Below the pieces are notes generated by a model, which ran no database searches, was not told where the DNA came from, and was given only the letters and a program-made list of their open reading frames with translations. DNA of 64,000 bases, from the NCBI GenBank assembly GCA_023376005.1, contig CM042138.1:97970766-98034765 (forward strand). The letters run 5' to 3'. Both the position numbers and the translations under genes were made by a program. This DNA is from Doryteuthis pealeii. Lineage: Eukaryota; Mollusca; Cephalopoda; Myopsida; Loliginidae. Positions 1 through 10,019 of this stretch are shown one piece after another. Position 1 is the stretch's first letter, and each line of letters begins with the position of its first letter.

Positions 1-127
1 TATCTTCAAATAATTTGATTTTGGTGGAAAGATCATTGTGGCCATGAATTTCTAGTTTATACTCTATTTTTTTAATTTTTTTTTAAAATTTTATTTTTAT
101 TTTATTTTAAAATCTGTAAATAATCAG

Positions 128-250
128 TGCCCCAGGACTCTTATGATGCACATCAAATTAACGATTCACTGGATCAGGAAGTAGAAGATATCTTAGGGAA
201 GTTCAAGCCCCTGTTTGTTCCCCCAATTACAAAATCTTTTAATGACCGCG
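128..250 (+). CDS. Candidate exon P1 of a tandem exon array, PAM2-like peptide, possibly makorin
   Basis: A 123-base open block lies between a clear acceptor (taatcag) and a donor (gtaaat), both in phase 1, so it can be skipped or repeated without changing frame. It encodes about 41 residues: an acidic helical stretch (INDSLDQEVEDIL) followed by LGKFKPLFVP. The last piece fits the PAM2 pattern L-x4-P-x-F-x-P, the motif that binds the poly(A)-binding protein MLLE domain, except that the usual Ala is Lys. Vertebrate makorin-1 carries a PAM2-like motif just before its third CCCH finger, which is where this exon sits relative to the block at 4717. The phase also joins correctly to that block. Membership in makorin is inference. 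It could belong to an unrelated upstream gene. Confidence 0.42.
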
Positions 251-382
251 GTAAATATTTCTTAGCTTTCTCTCTCTCCAAACACCTTTTTTTTGTTTAC
301 AAAGAATTTGATTTTGAGGAAAAGACAATTCTGGCCATGGATTCCTAGTTTATGATCTATTTTTTTTGTCATGACTTGTCAG

Positions 383-565
383 ATCTAGAAAGCATGATCA
401 ATGAATCTAATTTGTACATGGAAATTCATGATGCCTTAGAGCTTTACAACACGTTGTGGAGTAATGCACCTTCTCTAAATGGCTCATTAAGCTTACAAGG
501 AGAATGGGCTAAGGACCCACCTCTGTTACTTCAAAAAATTCTTTTTGTTCTCTCGTCTTTTCCTG
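383..565 (+). CDS. Candidate exon Q1 of the tandem exon array, degenerate PAM2-like peptide
   Basis: The block follows the acceptor acttgtcag and ends at the donor tcctg/gtattt. It is 183 bases long and phase 1 at both ends. It encodes DLESMINESNLYMEIHDALELYNTLWSN, written here in pieces: DLESMINESN, LYMEIHDALEL, YNTLWSNAPSL. This aligns with exon P1 (INES with INDS, the same acidic helix), and its WSNAPSL recalls the W-x-N-A-x-E-F core of makorin PAM2-like motifs, with Leu where Phe is expected. A GEWAKDPP segment follows. The intron before it (251-382) repeats the sequence found before P1, so P and Q are products of an exon-plus-intron duplication. The donor assignment is less certain than the acceptor. 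Confidence 0.38.
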
Positions 566-584
566 GTATTTTTTTCTCGTATTT

Positions 585-616
<32 letters not shown>

Positions 617-877
617 CCCACCTGTCACCTTTTTTTTTTTTTTTTTTTAATTTTTTTATATTCTCTGGACCTTTTTATTCCTTATCTCTCTTCTATATCT
701 CGCCTTTTATTATTTTTTTTTTATTATATAGATATAGATATATTCTAATCTATCATCAAATGATTTGATTTTGGTGAAAAGATCATTGTGGCAATGAATT
801 TCTAGTTTATGCTCTATTTTTTTATTTATTTATAATTTTTCTTTTTTTTTTTTTTTTTTTAATCTGTAAATAATCAG

Positions 878-995
878 TGCCCCAGGACTCTTATGATGCC
901 ACCTCAATTATCGATTACATGGACCAGGAGATACATGATATCTTAGGAAGTTCGTGCCTCTGTTTGTTCCTACAATTAAAAAATCTCTGACCTTG
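878..995 (+). pseudogene. Exon P2, second copy of exon P, frame-broken
   Basis: This block is clearly the same as the one at 128-250: acceptor taatcag, first codons PQDSYDA, then YMDQEIHDILG, then a gtaaat donor. It is 118 bases long instead of 123. One G is missing in the run before the PAM2-like part, and four bases are missing near the donor. As read, the frame leaves the LGKF-x-PLFVP peptide and meets a stop, and the exon is no longer phase-symmetric. Either it is a dying duplicate or these are base-calling errors in homopolymers. The flanks also repeat the P1 flanks (tttgattttggtg, atgaatttctagtttat). Confidence 0.45.
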
Positions 996-1052
996 GTAAA
1001 TATTTCTTAGCTTACTCTTTCTTCTCTCCACTCACTTTTTTTTTTTTTATAT

Positions 1053-1083
<31 letters not shown>

Positions 1084-1172
1084 ATATATATAAGAATTTG
1101 ATTTGAGGAAAAAAAATTTGGCCATGAATTCCTAGTTTATGATCTATTTTTTTTTTTGTCATGACACATCAG

Positions 1173-1323
1173 ATCTTGAAAGCATAATCAATGAATCTGA
1201 TTTGTACAAGGAAATTCATGATGCCCTAGAGCTTTACAACACATCATGGGGTAATGCACCTTCTCCAATAGAATGGGCTAAGACCCACCCCTGTTACTTC
1301 TTCAAAACAATTTTCTTTTTCTC
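1173..1323 (+). CDS. Candidate exon Q2, second copy of exon Q, 3' boundary uncertain
   Basis: After the acceptor gacacatcag the reading frame gives DLESIINESDLYKEIHDA, then LELYNTSWGNAPSPIEWAK. It is about 85% the same as exon Q1 and keeps phase 1 at its start. SWGNAPSPIEW preserves the N-A-P core of the PAM2-like motif but lacks the aromatic residue. The open frame continues into a low-complexity TTTTTCTC tract, so the real donor is unclear. The end given is a guess at a gt after ctttttctc. Differences between Q1 and Q2 are partly synonymous (gccttagag and gccctagag), which hints at past constraint. Confidence 0.35.
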
Positions 1324-1835
1324 GTATTTTTTTTTTCTTTTTTTTTCTCACTCATATTTCTTTTTTTTTTTTTTTCTCACTCATATTTCTTTTTTTTTTT
1401 CTTTCTTTTTTTTTTTTCTCATATTTCTTTTTTTTTTTTTTTCTCATATATTCTTTTTTTTTTTTTTCTCACTCATATTTCTTTTTTTTTTTTTCTCATC
1501 AATTTCTTTTTTTTTCTCACTCAATATTTCTTTCTTTTTTTTTTTTTTTTTCTTTCTTTCTCTCTCATATATTTCTTTTTTTTTTTTTCTCTCTTATTTC
1601 TTTTTTTTTTCTCTCCTATATTTCTTTTTTTTTTTTCTCTCTCCTATATTTCTTTTTTTTTTTTTCTCTCCTATATTTCTTTTTTTTTTTTTCTCTCCAT
1701 ATTTTTTTTTTTTTTTTTCTTCTATATTTCTTTTTTTTTTTTTTTTCTTTTTTTTCTTCCTATATTTCTTTTTTTTTTTCTCTCCTATATTTCTTTTTTT
1801 TTCTCTCATATATTTTTTTTTTTTTTTTTTTTTTC
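1316..1835. repeat. Pyrimidine-rich minisatellite, T-run plus CTCTCCTATATTTC units
   Basis: About 520 bases of tandem, irregular units of roughly 17-24 bases: a long T run followed by ctctcctatatttc or ctcactcatatttc. Long open frames in it on both strands (Phe-rich on +, Lys-rich on -) are artefacts of composition. It lies in the intron after exon Q2 and may act as an oversized polypyrimidine tract. Confidence 0.8.
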
Positions 1836-1918
1836 TCATAATAAAAGGAGAATGGGTTAACCAAATCCAACTTATTAACCCCAATAAATATTTATTTCCT
1901 TGCTCCACTTTCTGTCTT

Positions 1919-1931
1919 TTTTTTTTTTTTT

Positions 1932-1976
<45 letters not shown>

Positions 1977-2010
1977 TTTTTCTTTCTTTTTTCTTTTTTT
2001 TTTTTTTTTT
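1919..2010. repeat. Poly-T and (CT)n microsatellite
   Basis: A T run, then roughly 20 CT units (about 1936-1974), then another T-rich run. Nothing coding is present. Confidence 0.85.
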
Positions 2011-2109
2011 AACGTGTCTTCCAAGATTTTGAGAGAAAAGATAATTTTGGCCATGAATTCCTAGTTTGATTATTTTCCTTTTGTTTTTTTTTAATCTGTA
2101 AATAATCAG

Positions 2110-2270
2110 TGACCCAACAATCATGTCATGACACTGAAAGTAGAAGAATGAATGCTTTTGCCCTTGAGCCGTACTACACACCAAACGACAAAGTCCTATC
2201 ACAGGAAGAAATAGTTCGGAAAAAAAGGATAATGGCTAAGACTTGCTATTATGGTTTGCTAATATTCCTG
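2110..2270 (+). CDS. Candidate exon R of the tandem exon array
   Basis: The acceptor taatcag is the same as for exon P and the strong donor is tcctg/gtaaat. The frame reads TQQSCHDTESRRMNAF, ALEPYYTPNDKVL, SQEEIVRKKRIMAK, TCYYG. It is mosaic: the start resembles exon P, while CHDTES and the IMAK region resemble the exon Q flank and its EWAK segment. ALEPYYTP keeps P-x-aromatic-x-P, like the PLFVP of exon P. With the strong donor the exon ends in phase 0, which does not join in frame to the block at 4717. A weaker gt at 2254 would end it in phase 1 and would join. Homology to the P and Q exons is visible. Use in a transcript is not proved. Confidence 0.38.
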
Positions 2271-2375
2271 GTAAATATTTCTTTATTTTCTCTCTCTCCC
2301 TCCCTCCGTCCTTTTCCCCACCACTTTTTTCCCCCTCCCCTGTTCATGTTTTATCAATTTTGTATTTTCCAGTAA

Positions 2376-3205
2376 TTTGATTTTGAAACTTCCAGTTTGC
2401 AATGTATTTTTTTAAAATGTTTGTCTCATGTTTCATCATTTGTTTCATGTATTTGTGTTTAAAAAAAAAAAAAAACTCAGATGTGACTTGTCATATTCCT
2501 CTTGATCTACACATTTTAGGCACTGTCCATGGATAGGGAGACATATTAAGATTCATCAAATCAGACCCACATATGCTACTACCTTGCTAAGACTTGGAAT
2601 TCTATTAGTATACCAGAAATATTTCTTCTAGCTCTCAATCTGAGGATTTAAAAAAAAATTTTTTAAATACTCTAGTACCTTTTGACTTGCATGTAAGTCA
2701 AGGTACCACTGGATCTGAAACTGTAAAATACACAAATTGTACTATCTTGTTATTTATCTTGATCTGCAATCCAAAATACAAACATGATTTTTATTGGTTG
2801 TTAGATAAGGGTGGGTTGGTGGGGTCTGGTTTTCATTAAATCAATAAAAACTTGTTAAAAAAAAGTTTTATTTCTTTCTTTCGAAATATTTAAGTTTTTA
2901 ATTTCTCTAATTCAGAGCAAATTACCAGGGGTCTCTCCCACAGACATCACCTGCCCCTTTGATTTAAAAGGGCAGGACTTGCTTTATTGCCCAGTGCCAG
3001 AGATACTCCAAAACAGGAATGCCAATGGGAACTGCATTTTTGCACTAGCCATTGCATGAGCTTTGGTTTGTGTGGCTCTCCACATTAAAATGACCTTGTG
3101 TTGCATCCTGGTTTTGTGGAAGGTTTGGAAAATACCCTAGGGTGAGAAAAATTTTGACACATGCTAGTTTACAGTGTGTATATCATGTGACCAAAATGTT
3201 GGTGC
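2376..3205. other. Intron sequence, no gene seen
   Basis: An AT-rich stretch with short A and T runs. I see no open frame with homology and no assignable repeat apart from fragments shared with other intron regions. Confidence 0.5.
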
Positions 3206-3332
3206 CCTAATTTATTCACTGTTGCTTCACTCTGATTTGAAAACAACACAGATGAATATTTAACATTGTCTAATTCAGCTTTACAAGTTCAAACGGGGCC
3301 ATATCATCAAAGAAGCAACCAAAAATATTTGT
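3206..3332 (+). repeat. Dispersed repeat copy, about 125 bp, paired with 4029-4157
   Basis: The sequence from gccctaatttattcactg to gaagcaaccaaaa recurs at 4029-4157 with only a few differences (a 2-base indel, g/a changes). The second copy interrupts a 5S-derived SINE, so this is a small mobile or duplicated piece. Confidence 0.75.
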
Positions 3333-3700
3333 GCGAAAGTTGAATGTACAGTTGATCATAGTACATTAACTAGATGATTCAAGAAATTTTATTCAGGGAT
3401 TGCAAGAACCTTGATGATGAGGTAGGCCCAAAAAGCATAGATTTTGAGGCAGTACTCTAAACCGCAGGCAAATTCAGCAAGTAACACTCAGAAGGTGAGC
3501 CCAGCATCTCACAGTCCACTATGGTTAGTCCACTTCACAACCTTGACATCCAGAGCTGCCGAATTGTACTTCACATTACCAAAATATTGCAAAACTTTTG
3601 ACTCGCCTTAGTATTAACCACTAGAATATCTTCAGATGGAATTGCAGAATGGCTTCTTCTAATTAAGCAGATCTAGTCATCTTAGCCTGTGTGTGTGTGA

Positions 3701-3929
3701 GATATACCAACCCCTCTGCACAAGCAGGATGCAACTCAAGGTCAATTTCTGAAGTAGTTTAACGGGTTTGAATTTAGTTTTCCTTCTAGATTGGTTGCCT
3801 AACCAATGTTAAAGAGCCAAGTCCTCCTTACTATTTACCCATAGCTGGCGTGAGAATAGTTAGATGTTTACCTTTCCCAAGGGTATTAGAGCTATGTCAA
3901 ATGTAAACAGCCTCATCTAGGATTTGAAA
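3701..3929 (-). mobile_element. tRNA-derived SINE, family A, 3' part, reverse orientation
   Basis: Reads in reverse as the body of the SINE at 12609-12905: ccaacccctctgcacaagcagg, given as ccaacccctctgc and aagcaggatg, then cagtttaacgggtttgaat, then catagctggcgtgagaat and cccaagggtatta. The tRNA-like head is missing or very degraded. Confidence 0.75.
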
Positions 3930-3933
3930 TTAC

Positions 3934-4250
3934 TGTCAAGTCAATCTGAAAGCACCAGTTCTTACTAGATCACCAAAATTAAGCAGTGATCAACCTGTTC
4001 AATACTTAATTAGGTAACCACTTACTTAAGCCTGCCCTAATTTATTCACTGTTGCTTCACTCTATGATTTGAAAACAACACAGATGAATATTTAACATTA
4101 TCTAATTCAGCTTTACAAGTTCAAATGGGGCCATATCATCTAAGAAGCAACCAAAAGTACTGTAAGCCACCTGAGTCCTTTATCCAAATGATTTGGCATT
4201 AAATGACCCGGAAAGAGCTGATATGCCATAAAACAACCAAAACCAAGATT
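3934..4250 (+). mobile_element. 5S rRNA-derived SINE, interrupted
   Basis: Positions about 3934-4028 follow 5S rRNA: gaaagcaccagttct, agatcaccaaaattaagc, then a degraded ggtaaccac for the gggtgacc end. After a 129-base insertion (4029-4157) the SINE tail resumes (gtaagccacctgag, tttggcattaaatgaccc, tgatatgccataaaa). The same head and tail occur uninterrupted at 36874. Confidence 0.65.
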
Positions 4251-4716
4251 TGAACATGTAATTGTGTCCATGTCCTACAACATTAACAATTTGTTATAAC
4301 TTGTGTATTAGAGTTACAGAGACAGTAGTAAGTAAAGCACAACTAGTATTTTAGATGAGGAATAGAAATAAGATACACTGAATGAGTAATTCTTAACTGT
4401 CAAGTTGCATCCACAAGTCCATGAAAGTCTCGCTAGATTCTCTTGTCTTGAGGCTCACTAATTATAGAGAACTGATTCCATTGTCCTCCTTTAGGTACTC
4501 TGACATCATTACACCATGCACCTCCAACATCATAGCCTGCTCAAAGAAATTTTTATCTACTATAAAAGATACCAAAAATCTAAATCTAAAAAGTCTAAAT
4601 TTGCTGTTTATGTGGATTGAGTTATCAATAAAAAAAAAATAAATAAATAAAAGCAAGATATAAATGTTATTACTATAAGTCTTTTAATTCTAATATTTCT
4701 GAAATTATTCTTTCAG

Positions 4717-4994
4717 CTCTCAGTTATGCCCAGGTAGCAGACTCTTCAGCAGCACCAAAAGATCCTTCTCTTGAGAATTTAGAAACCATGCCTTGTTATT
4801 TATCGGAGAACATTGATATCTGCAATGATTCACCCAAATCTACGTACACAGAAAATGAACTTTGTCCTTACCTTGCTCATGGTGCCTGCCCCAATATGGA
4901 ACGGTGTTGCTATGTCCATGGGGATGTATGTGAAATGTGTGGCTTGAATGTATTACATCCAACAGACATGGAACAGCGGCAAAAACATGAGTTG
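4717..4994 (+). CDS. MKRN1: Makorin E3 ubiquitin ligase, exon with CCCH finger and makorin Cys-His motif
   Basis: Makorins are RING E3 ubiquitin ligases with several CCCH RNA-binding fingers. They act in ribosome-stall surveillance, mRNA regulation and substrate ubiquitination. This exon starts after a ctttcag acceptor in phase 1 and ends at the donor gttg/gtaagt. It encodes ALSYAQVADSSAA, a variable linker, the CCCH finger CPYLAHGACPNMERCCYVH (C-x7-C-x5-C-x3-H), and then GDVCEMCGLNVLHP with EQRQKHE, the makorin-specific Cys-His segment that precedes the RING. The frame continues directly into the block at 13070. The two N-terminal CCCH fingers are not in the window. The symbol is by family. 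The copy could equally be named MKRN or MKRN2-like. Confidence 0.93.
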
Positions 4995-5049
4995 GTAAGT
5001 TTTTTCAAAAATAAATTAAGAGAAAGAAAAAAAATCAGTGTTTTTATGG

Positions 5050-5062
5050 TTTGTTTGTTTTT

Positions 5063-5094
<32 letters not shown>

Positions 5095-5160
5095 CTTTTT
5101 TTTTCTTTTCTTTTTTTTTCTTTTTTTTTTTTTTTTTTTCTTTTTTCTTTTTCTTTTTAC
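5050..5160. repeat. Poly-T and TTTTTC tract
   Basis: A low-complexity pyrimidine tract just after the donor of the makorin exon. Another T run lies at about 5262-5293. Lys-rich and Phe-rich open frames here are not genes. Confidence 0.85.
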
Positions 5161-5261
5161 TATAAAAAGCCAGGGAACACTTGAAGAAACCGGAGGGTGC
5201 AACATCCAAAATGATGTTTCAACATTTTGATGAATTCTTATTACAAGTTCAGAAATTTATT

Positions 5262-5297
<36 letters not shown>

Positions 5298-5439
5298 GGT
5301 CAGAAAATTGTAATTCTGAATATAAGCTCAGATTTATAAAAAAAAAATTTTAAAAAAATGCAACTTATTACTAATACACATTGAGTTAAGTGTATTTATG
5401 AAAACAGCCTCGCACTAAAAGGTGGGCGGGGGGGGTCAA

Positions 5440-6120
5440 GAAACAGGCAGATGTTATTCGTTGGAAACTATTACTGATGACCTATCACTTCTTAAAAATA
5501 CACCTGCTCAAGTCGAAACTCTGCTACTTAGTCTGAAGCAAGCAGCAAGAGACATTGGTCTCTGTGAACACTAATAAAACAGAATTCGTGTATTTTAATC
5601 AAGATGGCAACATTTCCTTATAAAATAACAAGCCTCAGAAATTGGTAGACCAATTTACGTACATGAGTAGAAATAACTTGTCTAATGAAAGCCATGTCAA
5701 TATTCACATAGGCAACTATCATATGGGAATTTGATGAAATAAAACAGGAATTCTTCCAAGCTGTAGCTATGTTGGGACTGCTGTATGACTCCACCACTTG
5801 GACTTTAATGAAACGCTTGGAGAAAAAACTAAACAAGAATGCTATGTGCTGTTTTGAAGACATCCTAGAAGTAGCATCCTACAAGACAGCTGTTCAATCA
5901 CTTGCATCCCATCTCACAAATCAATCGAATACAATAAACAAGACATGCTGAGCACTACTGGAGAAGCAGACTAAATCATAAGCAACATTCTCCTAGGGAC
6001 TCCTACACATAAACCAGTGTTGACTGACTAGCAAAAATTTGTATTGACCAGCTCTGTTTGAACACTCGATGCTGTCTAGAAGAGCTACCAAGAGTGAGAC
6101 CTGAAACTGCATCTAGTTTC
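5440..6120 (+). mobile_element. RTE-type LINE, reverse transcriptase C-terminal fragment, decayed
   Basis: Translation in shifting frames gives a run typical of the end of RTE-family reverse transcriptase ORFs: TPAQVETLLLSL, QAARDIGL, a degraded lysine/threonine-rich part, then LYDSTTWTLMKRLEKKLN, then HPTRQL with HLHPIS, then RHAEHYWRS, then IDQLCLNTRCCLEELPR. Several frameshifts and stops show that it is dead. It lies in the 8 kb makorin intron on the sense strand. Confidence 0.75.
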
Positions 6121-6365
6121 AATTCTTGGGAGTGGAGTACCCCTTCATTGCCATTACTCCCAGGTTCACTCTGACCCGGAGTGGTAGTACCGTTCAGGGT
6201 CCCATCTATGGGTTAAATAGATCAAAAAATTAGTTTTAAAAATTTTGAATACTCAACAATAATGAATAAATAAAAAATTTAAAAAAAAACATCTTCAACG
6301 TGAAATAACCCAATGGTTGACATGCCATGAAATCCAGCCAACCAACCAAGACTAATAGCTGATGG
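6120..6365 (+). repeat. Dispersed repeat tail, gagtggagtacc and tgacatgccatgaaa modules
   Basis: It directly follows the LINE fragment and shares ggagtggagtacccc, tcactctgacccggag and a tail (gttgacatgccatgaaa, ccaaccaacc) with the repeats at 6830, 16600, 17200 and 46770. It may be the LINE 3' region or a SINE that shares it. Confidence 0.6.
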
Positions 6366-6829
6366 GGACAGATGATGAGAGAGCCTCAAGGAAATCCATG
6401 CTGTCAGCACAACCTGATGATGGTGATTTGTTGCTGTCTAAAAAAAATTTTTAAAAAGTAGAAAGCATATTTAAAGTTTTCTTTTGCAGAGTTTTTTCAA
6501 GTGCCTTTTTAGATGATTTTTCCTAAAGAAATCTACTTGGATCTGTGTGAAATCTCATAATAAAGACAATCCTAAAGATTAGATATTCCCAAGTTGAGAA
6601 TAAGTTTTGCAACTTTTTCAGAGTATCGTTAAGTTCATCCATATTAATAGATTAAATTTTTCATCATTGTTCTTTGTGTTATGCAGATTTAATTGTTTAT
6701 AGATTGACTTAGTGTTTTTAAGTATTTTCCCACTGAAAAAGTAAGAATTTGCATGAATTCCTTTTCATCATTGTCCTTTTGGTCAAATAATTTTAAATAT
6801 ATCCCAAAATTGATGTGATCTCCACACAG
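6366..6829. other. Intron sequence, no gene seen
   Basis: Unassigned AT-rich intron DNA. No coding homology was recognised. Confidence 0.5.
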
Positions 6830-7322
6830 TTTTTAGCAGACAGTTACAGAGCTCTGTCGGCTGGGGCTGTAAAATATGCCAACTGCACAATGGGGCCACC
6901 TGTTCATCATGGGTGGCAACCCGTGATGATTAGGGACAGAATCTTCATGCCTGAGCAGTCCATGACCTGCAACACTCTACTTTGGCATTTACTTAAGCTA
7001 GACTGTTAGTTGGAGAGGCCCCCTCCAGTCAAGCCCTAGCACTTATGATTTTCCCAACCCTATTACCCTTATAGCAAACCCTTTTTATCATACATGTGCT
7101 AGAAGGCAGTGGCTGAGCATTTTATTGTCCTGGCTATGACGTTAAACTGCATGTAATGGTGAAGGTTCAATTCTGGAGCTCTAGGGAGTGTGGAGTACCC
7201 CTTAATCGCCATTACTCCCAGGTTAACTCTGACAATGGAAAAAAAATTTGAATACCATAAAGAATGAATAAAACAAAACATCTTTGGCATAAAATAACCC
7301 AACAAGGATTAACCTGCCATAA
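6830..7322 (+). repeat. Dispersed repeat of the gctggggctgtaaaatat family
   Basis: The order of blocks is: ctggggctgtaaaatatgcc, atggggccacctg, gtggcaacccgtgatg, tgagcagtccatgac, ctactttggcatttac, ctagaaggcagtgg, ggagctctagggagtg, and the ccataaaatacagcc tail. The same order recurs at 16605-16840, 17195-17560 and 46764-47250, which marks a repeat family. The open frame at its start is not a gene. Confidence 0.7.
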
Positions 7323-7754
7323 AATACAGCCAACCAATGTTAGAACTCTAAAAGAATACTTGGTTATCATTCAAATAACTTAAGAACTTTCTTGGAAATA
7401 CACAGGGAAGAAATTACACCAAAATTGTCCAGAAACTATTGGAGAGCTACAAAAAAACCTGAGCATCAAATTGCACTTTCTTCATAACCATATTGCTAAC
7501 TTTCCAGAAAACCTTGATGTCTGATGAGCAAGATGAATGATTTTACCAAGATTTAAAGGTCATAGACAAACATTATCAAAGTAAATGGGATGTAAATATG
7601 ATGGCTGACTATTGTTGGTGCATAAAGCGAATTTATCCAGATTGATCACTAGGAAAAGCTATAAGCATAAATTTCTAACTTAACTACATGCACACTATTT
7701 GATTTACAATAACAATATCCTTTGTATGAACAAAATAAATTTGTACAAATATTA
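7323..7754. other. Intron sequence, no gene seen
   Basis: Unassigned. No coding or repeat match was recognised by eye. Confidence 0.45.
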
Positions 7755-8640
7755 GTCGTTTTTTTTGTGGGGGGGGTTGTATCAAAATTTTTAAAACCTT
7801 CTATAAAATAAGCATAAATTATTAGCTATGCAACTTGACTATATAAAAAAATTAAAAAATACTTTTGTACAAAATTTTTTTTAAAGTTGAGATTTTTATT
7901 TTGTTTTTTTTTTGTTCTTTTGTTTTTGTTTTGTTCTTTTGTTTTTGTTTTGTTTTTGTTTTTTGTTTTTTTTTTTGTTTTTTTTTTTTTAGCTGAAAAG
8001 GTTTTTTCCTTAAAAAAACATGTTTTGGATTCTTTTGTTTTTGTTTATTTTCAAAGGCTCAGAATTTTAAAAAATAATTTAAAAAATTTAACTTTGATTT
8101 TTATAATAATAAAAAAAAGTTTATATTCGAAGCTTCATTTAAAAAAAGCTGAGAATATTTTTTTTAATTTTAAAAAGAAAAAACAGAATATTAAAAAAAA
8201 AAAAAAAAAAAATTCTCAATATTTAAAAAAAAAAATGCACAATATTTTTAAAAAAAAAAAATGCACAATATTTAAAAAAAAAAAAAAAAAATGCACAATA
8301 TTTAAAAAAAAAAAAAAAAAAAATGCACAATATTTAAAAAAAAAAAAAAAAAAGCTGATTTTATTATTTTAATTTTATTTTTTTACTAAGATTCTTAAAA
8401 AAATGCTATAAATGCTCAATAAATTAACTAACTTGTGAATCTATCCAAATTGAATTAATGAACACATGTGGCATAACTTTTTTTATTTACTGAACATGTG
8501 CCAAGATTGTCATTGATGTGAAGGAATACTGGTGAACCTGTGCATGGTTATGTGAATTTAGCCTGTATAAGTAGTCCTATTTTTGAATGGAATTCAAACA
8601 AATTTACAGTAAACCAGGAGTCTTCAAAATTCAGTCATTG
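7755..8640 (+). repeat. Dispersed repeat, first copy, paired with 13573-14262
   Basis: About 0.9 kb beginning near tattagtcgtttttt and including gctatgcaacttgactat, cagctgaaaaggtttttcc, ataaatgctcaataaatt, atgtgccaagattgtcattg and gcctgtataagtagtcc. It recurs at 13573-14262 with high identity, and its left half recurs in diverged form near 21070-21240. Within it (8195-8355) are poly-A units ending in tgcacaatattt, about 30 bases each, so the Lys-rich open frame is composition only. Confidence 0.8.
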
Positions 8641-9229
8641 ACTCTTGACCATCTGATGTTGACTATAAAAAATTTTTAAAAGTACCATTACAACTGCAGA
8701 TAGAACTCCTTGATCTTCAGTGTTCAGAAGATTTAAAGTCTAAGTTTCTTGCTTGCTACCCTCAATTTCTATAAAAATCAAATACTTCCATCTGGATAGC
8801 ATTCCCAGTTGATTTTTTTATTTGAGATTATTGTTTTTAATCACATTAGTTATATAGAGCTCTGTAAATGGAGTTCAGAACCGTTTGAATTATGTAAATA
8901 TCCCCAGTGGTTCAAAAGTTAGAATTTAAAGCCCCGAAATTGGGGGTACAAATGTGGACGTGATTTTGATAAAAAAAATGTCAAATCACGGACTTTTTTA
9001 AAAAAAAAAAAAGAAATTCAGTGATTTCTTCACCGTTCTTTTATTTTTGGAGCAATTTTGATAAAATTTGGTATTCTTATTTAAAATTGTATGTTCTTTC
9101 TGATTATGCACTCAAATTGTATGTATCTCTATGCTTTAACCCATTATTTAGAGAATAAAAGATACAGATAGCAGCGATTTTGGGTTTTTTTTTTTTAAAA
9201 GTTTAACACCCAATTATTCAACATTTTCA
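8641..9229. other. Intron sequence, no gene seen
   Basis: AT-rich and unassigned. It includes short poly-A and poly-T runs near 9000 and 9185. Confidence 0.45.
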
Positions 9230-9289
9230 TTATAATACTGCATGTATATACATGTATAGTATTAATTCAAATAAATAACATCACTTTGA

Positions 9290-9392
9290 AGAAAAATAAA
9301 ACATTTATTGCAAAAACAGACATAAAATGAGGGTTCAGTTTATTTCATGGTAGGAATTTACAAGGAAAAAGTTAAGGATTACTGACTTTAAA
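9290..9392 (+). repeat. Single arm of the fold-back element seen at 17627-17910
   Basis: The sequence aataaaacatttattgc, aaaacagacataaaatg, ttatttcatggtaggaattt, aagttaaggattac matches one arm of the inverted repeat at 17627-17910. Only one arm is present here. Confidence 0.7.
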
Positions 9393-9602
9393 ACATAGCT
9401 AAAATAAGTTCAGGAAAAAAAAAAATAATAATTTCATTGTTGCGGAAATTTCCATAAAATACGATAATTATAAAAAAAATTTTTACGTGTGAATCTTAAA
9501 ATTCTCGTGCCAAAAATTAATGTTAAATAAATATTGGGTAATACTTGCAAATCATACTCAAAATCCCATGATATTACGGCTAAATTCTCATTAAAATCCC
9601 AT

Positions 9603-9742
9603 TATATTACAGGGTGACACAGAAAGAAAAAAAACAGAACCCAAATTATTTATTTTCCCATTAAACTAACCCTAAACCCCCTAGTTAAAATTAATAGTTT
9701 TCTTACAAAATTTGTGGGTTCTGTTTTTCCTGGGTCATAGTT
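9603..9742. repeat. Short inverted-end element, cagggtgacaca
   Basis: Begins acagggtgacacag with agaacccaaattattta and ends tgggttctgttttt then cctgggtca. Its aactaaccctaaacccc interior recurs reversed at 57774-57862. It looks like a small MITE. Confidence 0.5.
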
Positions 9743-10019
9743 TTTGAAATGCACGATTGAAAAGTACATTGTACGTTTACGAATTTTGCACAGGTTGATT
9801 TTTCAAACGTAAATATATGTATACAACACATATATAATATTAATTTAAATATGTAACATCACTTTGAATTTAAAAATATATTTCTAAATGCTTATGTTGA
9901 ATTACATAAAAGAAATAGATTATCTATTTACATGTTTTCACACAAACTGTGTGTGCTTTTGTTTACATTTCTCGTAATTTCAAGTTGTTTTTTTTTTTTT
10001 CCAAAATTGAAACGGACGT

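Noticed and set aside
1139..2032. 297-residue open frame
   Set aside because: After the first ~55 residues it is Phe/Ser low-complexity from a pyrimidine minisatellite. Only the exon Q2 part is kept.
8195..8355. CRISPR-like regular repeats
   Set aside because: The units are poly-A runs with tgcacaatattt. There are no unique spacers, and the DNA is eukaryotic.
7887..8372. 161-residue open frame rich in Phe then Lys
   Set aside because: Composition artefact of poly-T and poly-A tracts inside a dispersed repeat.
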